From: Ziziphus jujuba | Taxonomy: Eukaryota; Streptophyta; Magnoliopsida; Rosales; Rhamnaceae | DNA: 64,000 nt | NCBI RefSeq assembly: GCF_031755915.1 | Contig: NC_083381.1 | Span: 2,926,501 to 2,990,500, forward strand | Direction of reading: 5' to 3' | Shown here: piece by piece, positions 1 through 12,800 of the stretch | Layout: each line of letters opens with the position of its first letter | Numbering within the stretch: the first letter of the stretch is position 1 | Program-made: the position numbers and the translations under genes | Notes under the pieces: model-generated | The model's input: the letters and a program-made list of their open reading frames with translations, nothing else | Told to the model about the DNA's origin: nothing | Databases searched by the model: none

Positions 1-915
1 GGGTCAACCAAAAACTTGATGGAGATGGGGGATTAGTGAGACACCTCCATAGCCGAAAAAAAATCATCGGTGCTAGCGTATTAGATGTCCATTAACCTTG
101 AAAATTTAAAGGAAGGTCGGTTTTTGAGTGGGTAACAAGATGGTGGAGGCAATGAGGCAAGACAATAGCTGAAAAGAGAGAAATCGGCCAGCAAAGCAAA
201 TGGTTTCCTCTGTCAAAAATTGCTTCAATCTCAATTGTAGTGAAATTTGGCAAGTTGGTGCACCGAGTGAGCAATCTGTGGCATGTGTGGCTAGGAGACA
301 GTCAAAGGTGGGTGATTTGGCTGGAAAAATGTGCTGCCCCCTCACTCTCTCCCTCTTTTTCTCACTGACCAAGCGATCAAATTAAAGCCATCCATGGTGC
401 CATTGTGCATGCAGAGGAGTGGCTCTATGGCGTTGACATATGGCACCTGTTAGATGAGGCCAAGCTCCCACTTTTTACACATGTTGCTCAAAAATATCTT
501 GTAAAGTTAATCCCAAAAAATAATTAAAAACTATACAAGTCGATAACTTCTCTACCATAAATCCAAATTAAGTGTACTGCTAATCTATGAAATCATATCC
601 ACGAGCACTATGTAATGGTATATGAGTCAAAATCATAATCCATACAAATAAAAAGTCAACTTCGGACCTGCTCGATCAGTCTGAACCATATCTTGTTTTG
701 ATCATAACTTTCTGATCTCAATTTCAATTTCGGTGTGCTACTAGTCTACGAATTCGTGATAATGCATATTTTGTAATGGTACCTTGGTCAAAGTGACATT
801 CCTTCCATAACAAAAGGTTAGCTATGGGATCCACTTGGTCAACCCCGATCAATTCCAACCAAACTTGGTCAAAATGTAAACAATTTCGATACATTTTAGT
901 ACGAGGTGTTAAAGT
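1..915 (-). mobile_element. Ty3-type LTR fragment, reverse orientation, cut by window edge
   Basis: Read on the minus strand, 915 to 480 aligns with the first 400 bp of the LTR at 51333. It shares the TTGACC-rich start, the block 'ttgaccaaggtacc', and two copies of the block around 'gtagactagtagcac' (about 795-700 and 650-540 here). The part below 480 is the less conserved middle of the LTR and is assigned by position only. The outer end near 915 still resembles the reverse complement of the 'tgtaacaccc' terminus but is mutated. Short reading frames in this stretch are not genes. Confidence 0.7.
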
Positions 916-1706
916 TCCTCTAGCATTTGCTTTATTTCCTTCCATTTAGAGGCCTAATGCACGCCTTAATTACAAAACAAATTTTAAGACCTAATGCAAC
1001 ATTTATTGGAACCAAACTTGTCAAGACCAAATGTAAATGGCCCACTTTACTCATGATAGGTCAAATACAATTTTGTAGTATTAAACTTAGAATGTAAGGG
1101 TTGAATTCAACCAGGCCACATAACTTTAGAGGACAATAGTGGTAATGTCCAAACATCTTTATACATAAAATTTTTAAATTGAATAACTTTGAAAAAAATA
1201 AAATAAAATAAACAAACAAAAAATTATGAGGCCCCATTATATTGGGCTAGAGCATGGGGCTTAATTGAACTTAAAACAAAGGAGTGAAACTCAACTAGGC
1301 CACATAACTCATAAGGGTTGAATTCTGTTTATGAATTTCACATTTTCCGTGTTTTGAACCCACAACTTTATAGTATGAGTGCATATAAACTTAACTAACC
1401 TTATCTAACCTCATTTAACATGTATATAAAGTTAGATTCACATCAAGACGACTTGATAGATTTAATATCAGGTCTTCTTCATTAACTCTTGAATTACAAA
1501 GTGTTAAGATTTAAAATTTAAAAAGTAATTAAACATGAGTTTAGTGGTATACTAAAACTCTAGTTAGAAAAAATAAATTTTGTTGAAATCCGATAATTAA
1601 TAAATATAATTTTAAATCTCAACTATTTATGCAATCCAATAGGTGAAAAAAGGAAATCCTTATATTAATTCCAATATTAAAAATCTAATTTGAATCTAAT
1701 GGTGTG

Positions 1707-1743
<37 letters not shown>

Positions 1744-3087
1744 CCTTTAGTTTTATTGAAATTATTTAGAGCAAAAAATTAAAATAAAAAATGAATAAAA
1801 CAAGAATTATACGTTTTATCCAAGTTTAACCGAAAAACCTATCAAAAAAACAAACAACAAAAAGTTTAATCCAAAAAGAGGTTTTATCATGCAAAGACTC
1901 GTAGTCTTGTAGAAATCTCCACAAAAAAGCAGCTGCAAACATATATGCACATATTCATAAACATTGGCGTACAGATCGACAGGGTAGTAGGAGGCAGGAG
2001 CAGAGCCATGAATTCTTTTCTATAGCCCTTCTATTTTTAATTTTGTGGACCCCAATTAATTTATTTTGTAAAATATTATATCAAAGAATTTGTACTTATC
2101 TCTTAATCTAATCTAACTAGCCTATTTATACCCTCACAATCAACTATAAGTAATCACCAAATGTAGTAGTTTAGCAGAAGGAAATCGTTTAGCCTTTATA
2201 CTTGGGAGTTCTGAAGTTGAATTTCGAGTTATGTCAAGCTCTATTATTACCTCGGATGATCCCATACCGTAATGCTATGTGGTGCAGATGACGGTCTAAT
2301 GTCTATGATACAACCAGAAGACATCTTTTTTTCAAAGCAAAAAAATAAAAAAAATATAAAAAAATCAACTCTAAGTAAATAATAAACAAATGAAAACTGT
2401 TCTTCTCATTGTTTTTGTACACATTGACTTCATAGTTTTAGTTAATGATTATAGGTGATATTTTATTAATCTTTATTATTAGATTTTGTTTAAAATTTGA
2501 GCATTTTAAATTAAAAATGTTAAATTGAAATAGATGGGAAAAAACAGTTCTTCAATGTTTTGCGACGGATTTGTAAACCTTTTGAAACTTAGGCACCACA
2601 TGCAAATATTGCAAAAAAAGATTAAATTGACTCAAAATCAAAATATGCCCTAGCAAAAATGTTGTAAAGTGCATCTAACCCCTGCTAATAATAATGAAGA
2701 AAGTAATTAACACAGACTTCAAACAGTAAATTAAAAGAAATAACAATAAAAAATTTCTAAAATTGTTTTCTCATATTGATCTTCAAGATCAAAATAAATT
2801 TTCATTTGGACTTTTAAAATAATCCGCAACATGGAAATGGATCATTTATCCATTGTTATTTTCATTTGGCCCAAAACTATCGCCCTACTTTGACAGGTCT
2901 TTAATGTCCAATTGCTGATAATTAATAGTTTAATCGTCCAATTGTCTAATTGTTTACCCAAAAAAATTGCTGATCTATTACCAGTATCCTTGTAGCTGAG
3001 TGAATCGCCTCCAACTCCTGGTTACTGAGATTTTGGCACTGAAGGAAGTTCTGCAGCTAATGGGTATCTAGCTACTTGGACTTGTAT
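916..3087. other. Intergenic, AT-rich, no gene seen
   Basis: No coding region is supported. A short block containing 'ggccacataact' occurs twice (about 1090-1135 and 1290-1325), a local duplication. A (TA)n microsatellite lies at about 1710-1737. The remainder is AT-rich spacer. Confidence 0.6.
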
Positions 3088-3195
3088 CTGTGTTTGCTTC
3101 AAAGTGATTGGCTTTGGGCTATTCAAATGCTCAATATTAGTAATGCATAGTGTTGTCTTCTCTTGGCATTAGATGGTAATCTGATTCAAGTTGTG
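3088..3195 (+). repeat. Left arm of a 3-kb-spaced inverted repeat
   Basis: Starting with 'ctgtgtttgcttcaaagtga', this arm matches the reverse complement of about 6053-6157 over roughly 105 bp with scattered mismatches. Similarity stops sharply at 3088 and 6157. The two arms bracket the duplicated pseudogene. Confidence 0.75.
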
Positions 3196-3428
3196 AAGCT
3201 GAGATTGAGATGTTTTTAAGAGCTATAAAGTATTAATTTTAGCTTAGCTTAGCTTAGCTTGATCGTTGTCTATTTGGCTGTAATGAACCTTGAAGGCAAG
3301 TGTTTTTGGATTTATCATGTTCTTTGTAAGGAATTTTTTTTTTTTTTTTTTTTTTTCTTTTACCCCTTCCTTTTTGTTGGCCAAACTTTGTAAAGATATT
3401 GGTCTAACCTAATTTAGTTCTCTAACAG

Positions 3429-4990
3429 CTGTGAAGGCAGTGAACTGAGTAGTATGTCAGCAAATTCTGGTGGAACCCCGGTCGACAGACCTATTATAAG
3501 ACCGGTAGCTGCTTATTTGAATGAAGATGGGTCCTCTCGTATCTCACTTAAGTGGTGGGATGGGAATGGAATCCCAAATTCAGCCATTAAGTGCAAGGAG
3601 GTATGTCATACTACTCTTTTTTCTCTTCTTTTAGCCTTCAGTTTTTAAAAGAAGCATCTAAGATACTTGTTACTCCTTCAGGATCAGAAATTGAGATGGC
3701 ATGCGACACCATTTGAGGAGAGGCTTGAAAAGGCATTGTCTGAAGAGTCATCAATCAGAGGTATGGTTACGATCATTTGGTTTTACTCTCTTAATTTCTT
3801 TCTTTCTAAATTGAAAGTTGGTTTTTACGATCATTTGGTTTTACTCTCTTTCGCTTTGTTATATGGTCTTTTTGACATTACTGAAGTTAATTTTCTGGTA
3901 ATGTTGACATTACATAACTTGTGGTACTTTACATCAATGCCAACAATACATGGATGCCGAGGTACTAATGGCTGGTAACAACATTAAACCTTTGTGAACA
4001 TTACATAGATGTAATATCAATGCCTTTTAGCAACATTACATCTTTAGAGTGGCTCGCACCAACATTACATCTTTGTATTGTTGACATAGATGTAATGGCA
4101 TTACATCTTTGTTATTACTTCTGGATGTTGTTATCAGAAGTTATATGGATGAGAGTTTGGTACTGAATGTTGTTCTTACCTATAATTTTTACACATTTAA
4201 GTGGCTCTTGATGTTTTTTATCCTCTGTTCATTTCTTTTACATAGCCGTATATCAAACGTACATAGTAATGGAAGTGTCTCTAACGGCAGTGAACTGAGT
4301 GGTATAGCAGCAAATTCTAATAGAACCCCGGTGAACTGAGAAGAAGCTGCTTATTGGAATGAAGATGAGGCCTCTTGTATCTCACCTAGGTGTTGGGATG
4401 GGAATGGAATCCTAAATTCAACCAATAAGTACGAGGAGGTATGTCATGCTACTCTCTTTTCTCCTCTTTTGGCCTTCAGTTTTTAAAACAAGCACTAAGA
4501 TCCTTGTTACATTCAGCATCAGAAAGTGCGATGGCATGTGACACCGTTTGAGGAAAGGCTTGAAAAGGCATTGTTTTTGGGAAGTGTCGTCACTTCAGAG
4601 GTATGCTTACCATCATTTGGTTTTACTCTCTTATGCCCCTCACGTAGAAACCATTTGGTTCATGGCATGCTAGATGGAAATGTTGATACCAGAAGTTAAT
4701 GTACTCATGGCTGGTAGGATTTGTTATATGGCAACGTCGACACTGCAGAAATTAATATTTTGGTAATGTTGACATTACATAACTTCTGATAATTTTCACC
4801 ATCACATGGATGTTGATGCAAATGGCTGGTAACAACATTACATCCTTGTCAACATTACATGGATGTAATGGCAGCATCTTGTAACAACATTACATCTTTA
4901 TAATGGCTGGTAACAACATTATATCTTTGTTATGTTGACATAGATATAATGACAGTACATCTTTGTCATTACTTCTGATATTGTTATTCT
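3429..4990 (+). repeat. Tandem duplication of about 850 bp covering two exons
   Basis: Unit 1 (about 3429-4135) and unit 2 (about 4276-4988) share, in order: the 'ggcagtgaactgagt' exon, the donor 'gaggtatgtcat', the 'atggcatg..acacc.tttgagga' exon, the 'atcatttggttttactctctt' intron start, and a run of 'taacaacattacatctttgt'-like short repeats. The units differ by substitutions and indels, so the duplication is old. Confidence 0.85.
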
Positions 4991-5240
4991 GTTTGCCTTC
5001 TGTTTATAATTCTGAATGAAACCTTCTTCCATTTGCCTTTTGTTTCTTTTCCACTTCATCATTTTTGAATTTTTGTTGACCATTGATTTCTCAGAATTAG
5101 AATTCTAACCATTTAGTCATTTGGTCAACAGGTAACATGTCTTGGGAAACCAATTTGTATTTGACGAGAGTGAAGAAAGTGATACTGTTTTTTCTCAGTT
5201 TCAGTCTTCATCCCATCCAAAGTCAGTGGTTACATTTTGA
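3429..5240 (+). pseudogene. Small plant protein gene of unknown function, duplicated and frameshifted
   Basis: Exon-like segments can be joined by GT-AG signals. 3429-3600 contains the start MSANSGGTPVDRP and the motif SLKWWDGNGIPNS. 3682-3760 encodes LRWHATPFEERLEKALSEES. 5132-5240 should encode the acidic tail. The frame carried over from exon 2 does not reach the tail DESEESDT...HPKSVVTF; that needs other frames, so at least one indel disrupts the last exon. A second degraded copy of exons 1 and 2 (about 4283-4440 and 4519-4600) has an early stop after its 'TPVN' and a disrupted end. I recall similar small plant proteins ending in an acidic DESEESDT-like tail but cannot name the family. 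Upstream exons, if any, were not found. A functional gene skipping the second copy is possible but unlikely. Confidence 0.6.
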
Positions 5241-5366
5241 TGAATGCTGCTGGCGTCTTTCAATTTTGCAGTATAGGTTGTTATACATCTGCTGGTATGT
5301 TGTCAGTTGGAGGAAACCACCAGGATTTTGTGTGATTGGCTTTCATCAAAAACATTGAGACATGAA

Positions 5367-5660
5367 GCTGGTTCTGGAATTTCTGTTTGTCAATGCAAGC
5401 CATGTCAGCATCATATGGAGCCTTCTTTTTTTTTTTTTTTTTTTTGGGGGGGGTAAAAATCAGCATATGGAACTGCTTCCATTGTACATACGTAGTGAAG
5501 TTACTGACAGATGATGCTGGTTCTGGAATTTCTATTTCTAAGCACATCAGCAGCATATGAAACTTTTTTTTTTTTTTACCTTCCCCTTCTTGGGTAAAAA
5601 GCAGCATGTGGAACTGCTTCCATTGTACACAAGTAATGAAATCCCATCTCAGGTTTTTCC
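5367..5660 (+). repeat. Tandem duplication of about 150 bp after the pseudogene
   Basis: The block 'ctggttctggaatttct' at about 5369 and 5518 is followed in both copies by a homopolymer T tract, 'ggtaaaaa.cagcat.tggaa' and 'ctgcttccattgtaca'. Slippage around the T tracts probably changed the lengths. It lies where the 3' UTR of the pseudogene would be. Confidence 0.8.
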
Positions 5661-6052
5661 TTGAAGATCTCTTCTTGCCTGAGAACTTATATATATATAT
5701 ATATATAATTTTTCTAGGGTGCATACCATAGCAGGGCTGTATATGCACTAATTAGGATTTAGGAACCAATGCCCCTGTAGTTTCAATATTTTTGCACATA
5801 TCCCCTATTGTTTCGAATTAACGTTAACACCCTTTATAGTTTGTAAATAGTGTAATATCGGTCTGAAACCTTCACACAATAGTTTTTTAACTGCTAAATT
5901 ATATTATTAGTATATTATTTTTATTATAATTATATTGATTAGAATCCAAATAGATAATGATCAAGCCAATCTATGAGCTAAAACAATGGAATCAGGAGGA
6001 AAAATTTGATGCATTTTAGCTCTTAAGAACACCTGAATTTTCTATTTTGTCC

Positions 6053-6157
6053 TCACATTTGAATCAGATTTCCCTCCAAAGTGGAGCCAAGCAAAGCACT
6101 CTGCATTGCCAGTATTGAGCGAATGGCCCAAAGCAAATCACTTTGAAGCAAACACAG
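6053..6157 (-). repeat. Right arm of the 3-kb-spaced inverted repeat
   Basis: The reverse complement of this segment aligns with 3088-3195. It shares 'ctgtgtttgcttcaaagtga', 'gctttggg', 'gctcaata' and 'aatctgattcaa' in the same order. No clear target-site duplication flanks the two arms. Confidence 0.75.
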
Positions 6158-7400
6158 TAGAACCTACAATGTATAATTATTATTGCTGTTTGAGGCAATA
6201 TAATTATTATTACAATTTTGTTTGTGTGCCTCAAAATTCATGGTGATCATTTAATATCGGTTATTGTTAAATTTAATTCTAAATGTTTCTTATTAAGCTA
6301 AATCCAGGTTGATGATGATGTATTTGTTGCACGTAGCTTTTATGTTCAAAGTGCAGGTCATAAATGAAAGACGAGTAAACCAGTAGTAAATCATGGCTTT
6401 TTTACATGAAATTAATGCCTTTTATTGCTCGTAAAATCAAGCCAAGTAAGTACTCTGCTATCTTCAAAAACTGCAAGACTTCAAGTTGTGTTCCCTTGAT
6501 CACAAACAACTACAAGCGGCTTCAATTTTAACATCAAATTCAGAAGCAATGTTTATTAGTTTGTGATATTAATTTATTCCTTGTATTTAGCAAGGAATAT
6601 TGGAAAAAGTACAGTTTCATTCATAGCAAAATAGAAAGTAAAAAGAGTTAAAATTGTATGCTTCAGATAATATTTTATAATTCTTTTTTAATTGTTTCAT
6701 ATAGCATGTTATGTGATGCATTGATGTCAAAAGTTATCAAAAATTAAGAAGAAAAAAAAAATATATATATATATATATAAATAGAGAAAAATTATACGGT
6801 GCGTTTATTTTTAATAAATGTAGGTTTAGACGTGATCCGCATACAGATCAGTTCGCACTGTAAAACTCTTCTGTGTATATATATATATATTTATATAATA
6901 AAAAGATCTATTTAACATTTATTTTTTAAGTGCATGCATAAAATTGGTTTAAACAAAAAAAAAAAAAAACATTTTAACGCAATTAATTCTATACTTTTTT
7001 AAGGAAACAATGATAATGTTTTTAACAACAAATTAACAACTCAAAATAACAATAAAATAAATACTACTCACATAACATTATGTGAGGACAGTTTTGAATT
7101 CAAATCCCACATTTTAATATCAAAAATTAAATAAATAAATAGTATATATATTATACATAAAATATATATATATATATATATAGTTTTGATGTAGGATATT
7201 TTAATTTTGTAAAACTAAAAAATACAGTTCAAAATCAAGTAGAATAATAATAAATCAATTATTTTTATTATTTTCTTAAAATGAAATAGATTATTTTTTA
7301 CTTTAAAATGAATTTTTTTTACATTATTTCAAATATTTTAATTTGACAAATTATAATATAATTCAAATCAGTCAACACAATAATTATTTTTTTTACATTG
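6158..7400. other. Intergenic AT-rich spacer with microsatellites
   Basis: No gene is seen. Several (TA)n tracts occur at about 6759-6778, 6876-6890 and 7160-7182. A weak short inverted repeat ('ttatacggtgcg' near 6792 and 'cgcactgtaaaa' near 6855) could be a decayed MITE. Confidence 0.5.
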
Positions 7401-7410
7401 GGGTAATTAT

Positions 7411-7420
7411 TCTATATATT
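7411..7420 (+). promoter_or_regulatory. Possible TATA box
   Basis: 'tctatatatt' lies about 85 bp before the ATG at 7499. This spacing suits a plant core promoter with a short 5' leader. The region is AT-rich, so a chance match is possible. Confidence 0.35.
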
Positions 7421-7498
7421 CTATGACAGAGTTGAGTCAGCTGTAGGAATATTATTCGAGGTGGTTTTAGTTTGGTTGGCTGAAAAAGCAAGAAGGGG

Positions 7499-8029
7499 AT
7501 GAAGAAGAAGAGCAACAGGAAGGAGAATAAAGAAGAGGATGGCGTGGAAGAGCTTCTCCAAGCAGCTTCCGACGAGCTGCTTCTCGATCTCTCCGTCAAT
7601 TCCCACATCTCCCACGTCTACCCTGACTACATCCCCTCCGATCTCGACCGTCGATTCCAAGCCCTCAAATCCCAACCCTCCAAATCCAATTCCACTCCCA
7701 AATCTCAACCCCACGACACCGTTTCGAGGCCGGCGGATGTTGTTGGAGACGATCTGTCCACCAGATTCGATGCTTTAAAAGGTAAGGCTTCCTCCTTATC
7801 GTTGGATCAAAGTAGTAGTAGTAGTAGTCGTAAAGGAGCGTACGAATACGATGAAGAGGACGATGAGGATGATGAAGTTGAGAAGCTGATTCGCTGGGCT
7901 AAAGACGCTGCTCGTCTCGACCCTTCTCCACCGTCCGACGATGATGATGATGATGATAATGATGATGATTCAGATGATGATTTTGATCATCGTACGGAAA
8001 ATAAAAAGAACGCAAAATTGAGGAATTAA
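7499..8029 (+). CDS. Intronless acidic protein of unknown function, 176 aa
   Basis: This is a single open frame with marked coding bias (many tcc/tcg/ccc codons, richer in G and C than its flanks). The N-terminus is lysine-rich (residues 1-12) and is followed by an amphipathic leucine-rich segment (about 16-32). A short motif occurs twice: DLDRRFQALK at 48-57 and DLSTRFDALK at 85-94. A serine run lies at 105-110, followed by an acidic stretch (118-127), a helix-like VEKLIRWAKDAARLDP (127-142), and an almost pure Asp tail (147-163) with a basic end. There is no signal peptide or membrane segment. The repeated LxxRFxALK-like motif and acidic tail faintly recall ESCRT-associated ANCHR-like proteins, but this is only a guess from memory. 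The ATG at 7499 is the first of the frame and directly precedes the lysine-rich start. Confidence 0.8.
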   Translation: MKKKSNRKENKEEDGVEELLQAASDELLLDLSVNSHISHVYPDYIPSDLDRRFQALKSQPSKSNSTPKSQPHDTVSRPADVVGDDLSTRFDALKGKASSLSLDQSSSSSSRKGAYEYDEEDDEDDEVEKLIRWAKDAARLDPSPPSDDDDDDDNDDDSDDDFDHRTENKKNAKLRN

Positions 8030-9480
8030 ATTATTTATATATTTGATGTAATTATTATTTTGTTTTTTTTTTTGTTAATGACAAGTTTGACTTTCTTATT
8101 TATTCACACCCCAAAAAAAAAAAAATTTAAAAAAGTGAGTTTCTTATTTTAAAATTGCTTGTCATAAATATTTTGCAATCGATTAATTTTAATTTTTGTA
8201 TTAATTGCACTCTCCTGATAAAATGTTGCAAATTTTAGTTTGTTGCAATTTAGGTCCAAATTGCATTTCGTTTGGAACATTGCAACTTGAAACAAATATC
8301 CCAATTTTGAATTTTCCAGTATTTTATTAATTAATTTGCCAAAACCCAGGAATCAAATTAGAAATTCATGATCTTTGAGCAATTCGGCAATAAATCCTCT
8401 AAAAAATAAACCAAAAAAAAAAAAAAAAAAAAAAAAAAAGGAAATCCTCCAGAAATTTTTTTTTTCTTAATTTCACTCAATTAGATTTTTAGATATGGTT
8501 AATAAATTTTTTTGCTTAAAGATATGGTTAATAAATTGCTAGTTTAATGCTTCTTAATGGAAACATCAAATATATAAAATATATGTATATTTACACAACC
8601 AAAAAAGATAACAGTACTGCCACAGCTACCATTATTTTTTTTTCCCCCAATTTTGTTTACCAAATAAGATATAATATAGCAGCAGTTTTTTTTTTTTTTT
8701 TTTTTTTTTTTGCCTTTTCTTGTTGACAAAAAACTATCTGGTGTCATTAACACTAACATCTTGCTGCATCATTTTCTAGACAAAATTTGGTGATCTTTGT
8801 ATGCTGAAAACAAAAAAAGGGAAGAAAAATGCAAATTGGGAATTATAACTATGAAAAAAATTAAGAATCACAATTTATGGAAAAGGTTCTATAAACCAAC
8901 ATATCTAATAAAATGATTTTTAATAAATACCATCTTCACTTTTTAAGTAGGCATATCTAGATGTAACTAGACCCCAAATTTAGATATCAAAGATCCCTTT
9001 TTTTTTGTTTGGGGGGGGGGGGGGGGGGTTAAATAGTGGTTTATGGAATAATCTTATGTCCAAGTCTATCAACTTGGACCATTTTTAATTGAAAAAAAAA
9101 AATTAGAAAAATGTTAACAAACAAAACATACATTCCTCTCATATACATATATATATATATATATATAAACCACCATATTCGATAGATTAAGACTGTCATA
9201 GCGTCATATTTAATAGGCTTCCAATACTGTTTTTCATACACAAACCCACCCACAAAATTCATTTTTGTAAGAGCCACATCATGTTTTCATTTTCATCTTC
9301 CATGGCACAGAAACAAGTGGACAAACATAGCGAAAATGCCTCAACCAATGAAGCTAAAGGCCTTCAAACTACTCTTCCCTTTAAACGACTGATAATTTTT
9401 GTGTTTATGGTACATGTATGACACTAAATATAAATATTAAAACATTCCAAGGATTCAATTATACTATAAAAATGTTTTTC
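8030..9480. other. Intergenic spacer with homopolymers
   Basis: No gene is seen. It contains long A and T runs (about 8411-8439 and 8686-8711), a G run at about 9011-9028 and a (TA)n tract near 9149-9168. The part nearest 9480 may be the 3' flank of the minus-strand EF-hand gene. Confidence 0.55.
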
Positions 9481-9840
9481 ATAAATTAAAATATTCTATC
9501 ATCATCAGACTGTAAAATCACTCTTTCAGACTGGGGTCAAGGTTCATATCTGTGACATAATGGAAACGCATCAGTTAAATGAGTAGCGCTGAAAAAATGT
9601 GCCACGTATGAAAATTGAGACTGACAGTACCTTGGAACTCACCATGAATAGTGATTTGGAAGGGCACAACCCTTTACGGAAAAATTGTTGAAGTCCTAGT
9701 GCTGCTGATTCTATATGGCAAAAACAATGCATGAAGTCTATCAAATTCTCTGATCAAATACCCTGTAGTTACTGTATTAGAAACCACTTAAGCAGGGCTG
9801 GCATGATATAATAACAAAGTTGACCCTACCTAGGATGAAA

Positions 9841-12800
9841 CTAACGAAACTCGTCATGGTACTCGTATTCATCTTCTTCATCACTGAAAATAGCACTGTA
9901 GAAAACATATGGGTTATCTATCATCTCAGTCAGTGTCAGACGCCCATCTTTATCGCTATCCGCCTGCAAGAAAAATCGATACGATGATTTGAGGAGGAAT
10001 TTATTTCCTTGTCATTATGTTATTATTCACAACAAATCAAAGAACGAAAATGAATAAAGCTGACAAATAGAGGAACAATCAACCTTGTTGTGTTAACACT
10101 AAAAAAGCTATCTAATTCGGATTCCGATGAATTTGACAAGATCATGTAAAGATTCAAGGCAATTATTTAACGTTTTACAGGGGCAACTTGATATAGCAAT
10201 GCTGCACATAAATAAAAGAAATTGGATAGTTTAAATTCCCACCTCCAATTCAAGGGATTTTGTACTGAACTAGAGATTTTGTCACATTGACAGGAATTGA
10301 AATGCTTTTCCCAAGAAAAGCAGCAATTGGGAAAGCACCCCAAACATCCCAAAATAAAAAACCTTCTTAGCTAGGAACTGATAAGTTTTTCAAAAGTCCA
10401 AATGCAGAAGAAAAATATGTTATTATTGAAGGTTTTTCCAAAATTGCCCATCTCCTATAGCAGGTGCTTAGATCAAGAGTTTACTAGGACATATGCATAA
10501 ACAATATGCTTTAGATGACAGGAAGCTCCCGAGAAGATGGTAATTTGAACCTATGTTACTCAGACTCTTCACGCTATCCCACCATACCCGTGTCGAATAC
10601 TTGGACAATAACAAGAGTATGTGGGTGTTGGATACTCCCAATAAGTGTGAAAACTTTTAAAAATAGACAGATCCGACACACATACCCACACTCAACACTG
10701 ACACCCGAATTCAAGCAACAAAGATTTGAACGTACACATTGTAAAGAGGTGGATAACTTGTACCAAATACCCATCGTGACTTAGATGGCATTAGTGACTT
10801 TCATTTAAGAAAGTAAAATGAAGTAAACCCACATTGCAATTATACTGATCTCCAATAATCAACCTCACCAAGTGGACATTATAGTATATGCATACACTAT
10901 GCTTTCATTCAATTAACAAGTTTCCTATCTCCAGTAATATCGATTTAAACTTTTCAAAGGAGAGGGAATGGTGTATAGATAATAGTTTCTTTGATCCATG
11001 TCATATAATAATATTTTCATGATTCTTCCCATTGATATATTATTGTTGGAATTTAAACCAAGCCACTAAATAACAAGCCTTTACATTCAGAAAAAATAGA
11101 CCTACTATTCATATCAGTAACAGCGCAAAATATACCCCCACTGCAAACAAATTAGCTTATCTAATCAAAATTTGATTTAAAAATGGACCTACTATTCATA
11201 TCAGTAACAGTGCAAAATATACCCCCACGGCAAACAAATTAGCTTATCTAATCAAAATTTGATTTAAATATTAATCGATCTTACCAAATTACATGCATAT
11301 CCAAATGGCATAGCAATCAAAAATTGATATACTAGTCAACAATGAAAAATAGAACTAGTGTTCAGGTAAAATGAATACCTGTCCTATTATGTAATCTGCT
11401 TGCTGTTTTGCATAGTAATGTTCTGATGGATGTAATTTTCCAATAATAGGTAGCAATTCTACATCTGACAAGTATCTGAACAAGTAAAAACAAGGTCGAA
11501 AATAAGCAATAGTACAAAGGAAATTCCAAAATCATAAAACTTATACATGGTAAAAGATTTTTTAACAGGTACCCATCACCATCTTTGTCAAGCTGAGCAA
11601 ACAAGTGTTTAGCCGGGATCTCCATTGAATCATCAGAATCATGTGCAGAATTGTGACTTTCATCATCATAGTTTCTCACCAAATCAAATAGCCCATGAAA
11701 AAATTCTTTGAAGTTAATCTTTCCATCTCTATCTGTATCTCTTTCTCTGAGGAAGCAAAGAGACAAGTTTTAAAGTTAGCCAAGCAGCAAGCTAAGGAGT
11801 GCACTCACAAGAAAAGTAAACCAAAGATAATTGAAATAAGGGAAAGGTGAAACTATCGCAAAAGAGGACACTAAAAGAACTCACCAAACAAAACTGAAAA
11901 TGGAAAGGTGAAACTATGGCAAAAGAGGACACTAAAAGAACTCACCAAACAAAACTGAAAATGGAACGTAAATTGATCTTATGGAACTACATTAATCAAA
12001 CTGAAATGTAAGCAAGGATTTATGCATGACTTTTTTTTCTCTATTTTCGCAATAAAATGAAAAATCTTACTCAATCAAAACCAACCATGGCCTCAGAACA
12101 TTTAAGTTTGGTAACCAAAGGAATTTCATAATATTGTCATCAAACTCTACAATGCATGATCAACTTTATCTAAGTTTGCTGCCCCATTCCCCAGAATATT
12201 GCCTCAATACTTGATATAACTTCTAATAATTACTTTATCTGACTTGCCTTGTCAGAAATACTTTATTGGTCTTTTATCTTATTGTAATTGATGCTAACTG
12301 CAGTCTATAAGGAGCCTGAGTTTTCAGTCACCAGTTACAATCTAATTCAACACCACAAAATCTGATTTATGAAAAATATTAGGCGATACAATCCACCATA
12401 ATAACTTTGGTGCATTTCAAATGCTTTATGGTTAATCACAACTTAACTAAGATGATTTATCACCACCTCAAACTATAAATTTTGAACTTAAATATTATAG
12501 TACAGGTAATTAACATTAGACACAGTTTGGCACTGTAAAGCTGCCCCTATTAAATGAACATGTCTTATACACCAAAACTTACCTTAAAACAGACTGAAAA
12601 ACGAACTCCTTCCAACAATTAACTTATGCACTATTTGGTAGATTAATATATGAACATACTGTCATGCATTTGCATAACTATGATATAGGAACAGTATCAG
12701 CAGTTAAGTTCATCTGACTTTTCTTTAGAAAACAATCTCATTTCTGTTTTCTCCACTGTTGATGCAGGACCAGGAAAGAACAAGGAGAGAAAGGGGATGA

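Noticed and set aside
5281..5748. Minus-strand frame of 155 codons
   Set aside because: It is made of poly-Lys from T runs and the roughly 150-bp tandem duplication behind the pseudogene.
9011..9028. Poly-G run as a structural signal
   Set aside because: It is a simple homopolymer in spacer with no other support, and its length may be a sequencing artefact.
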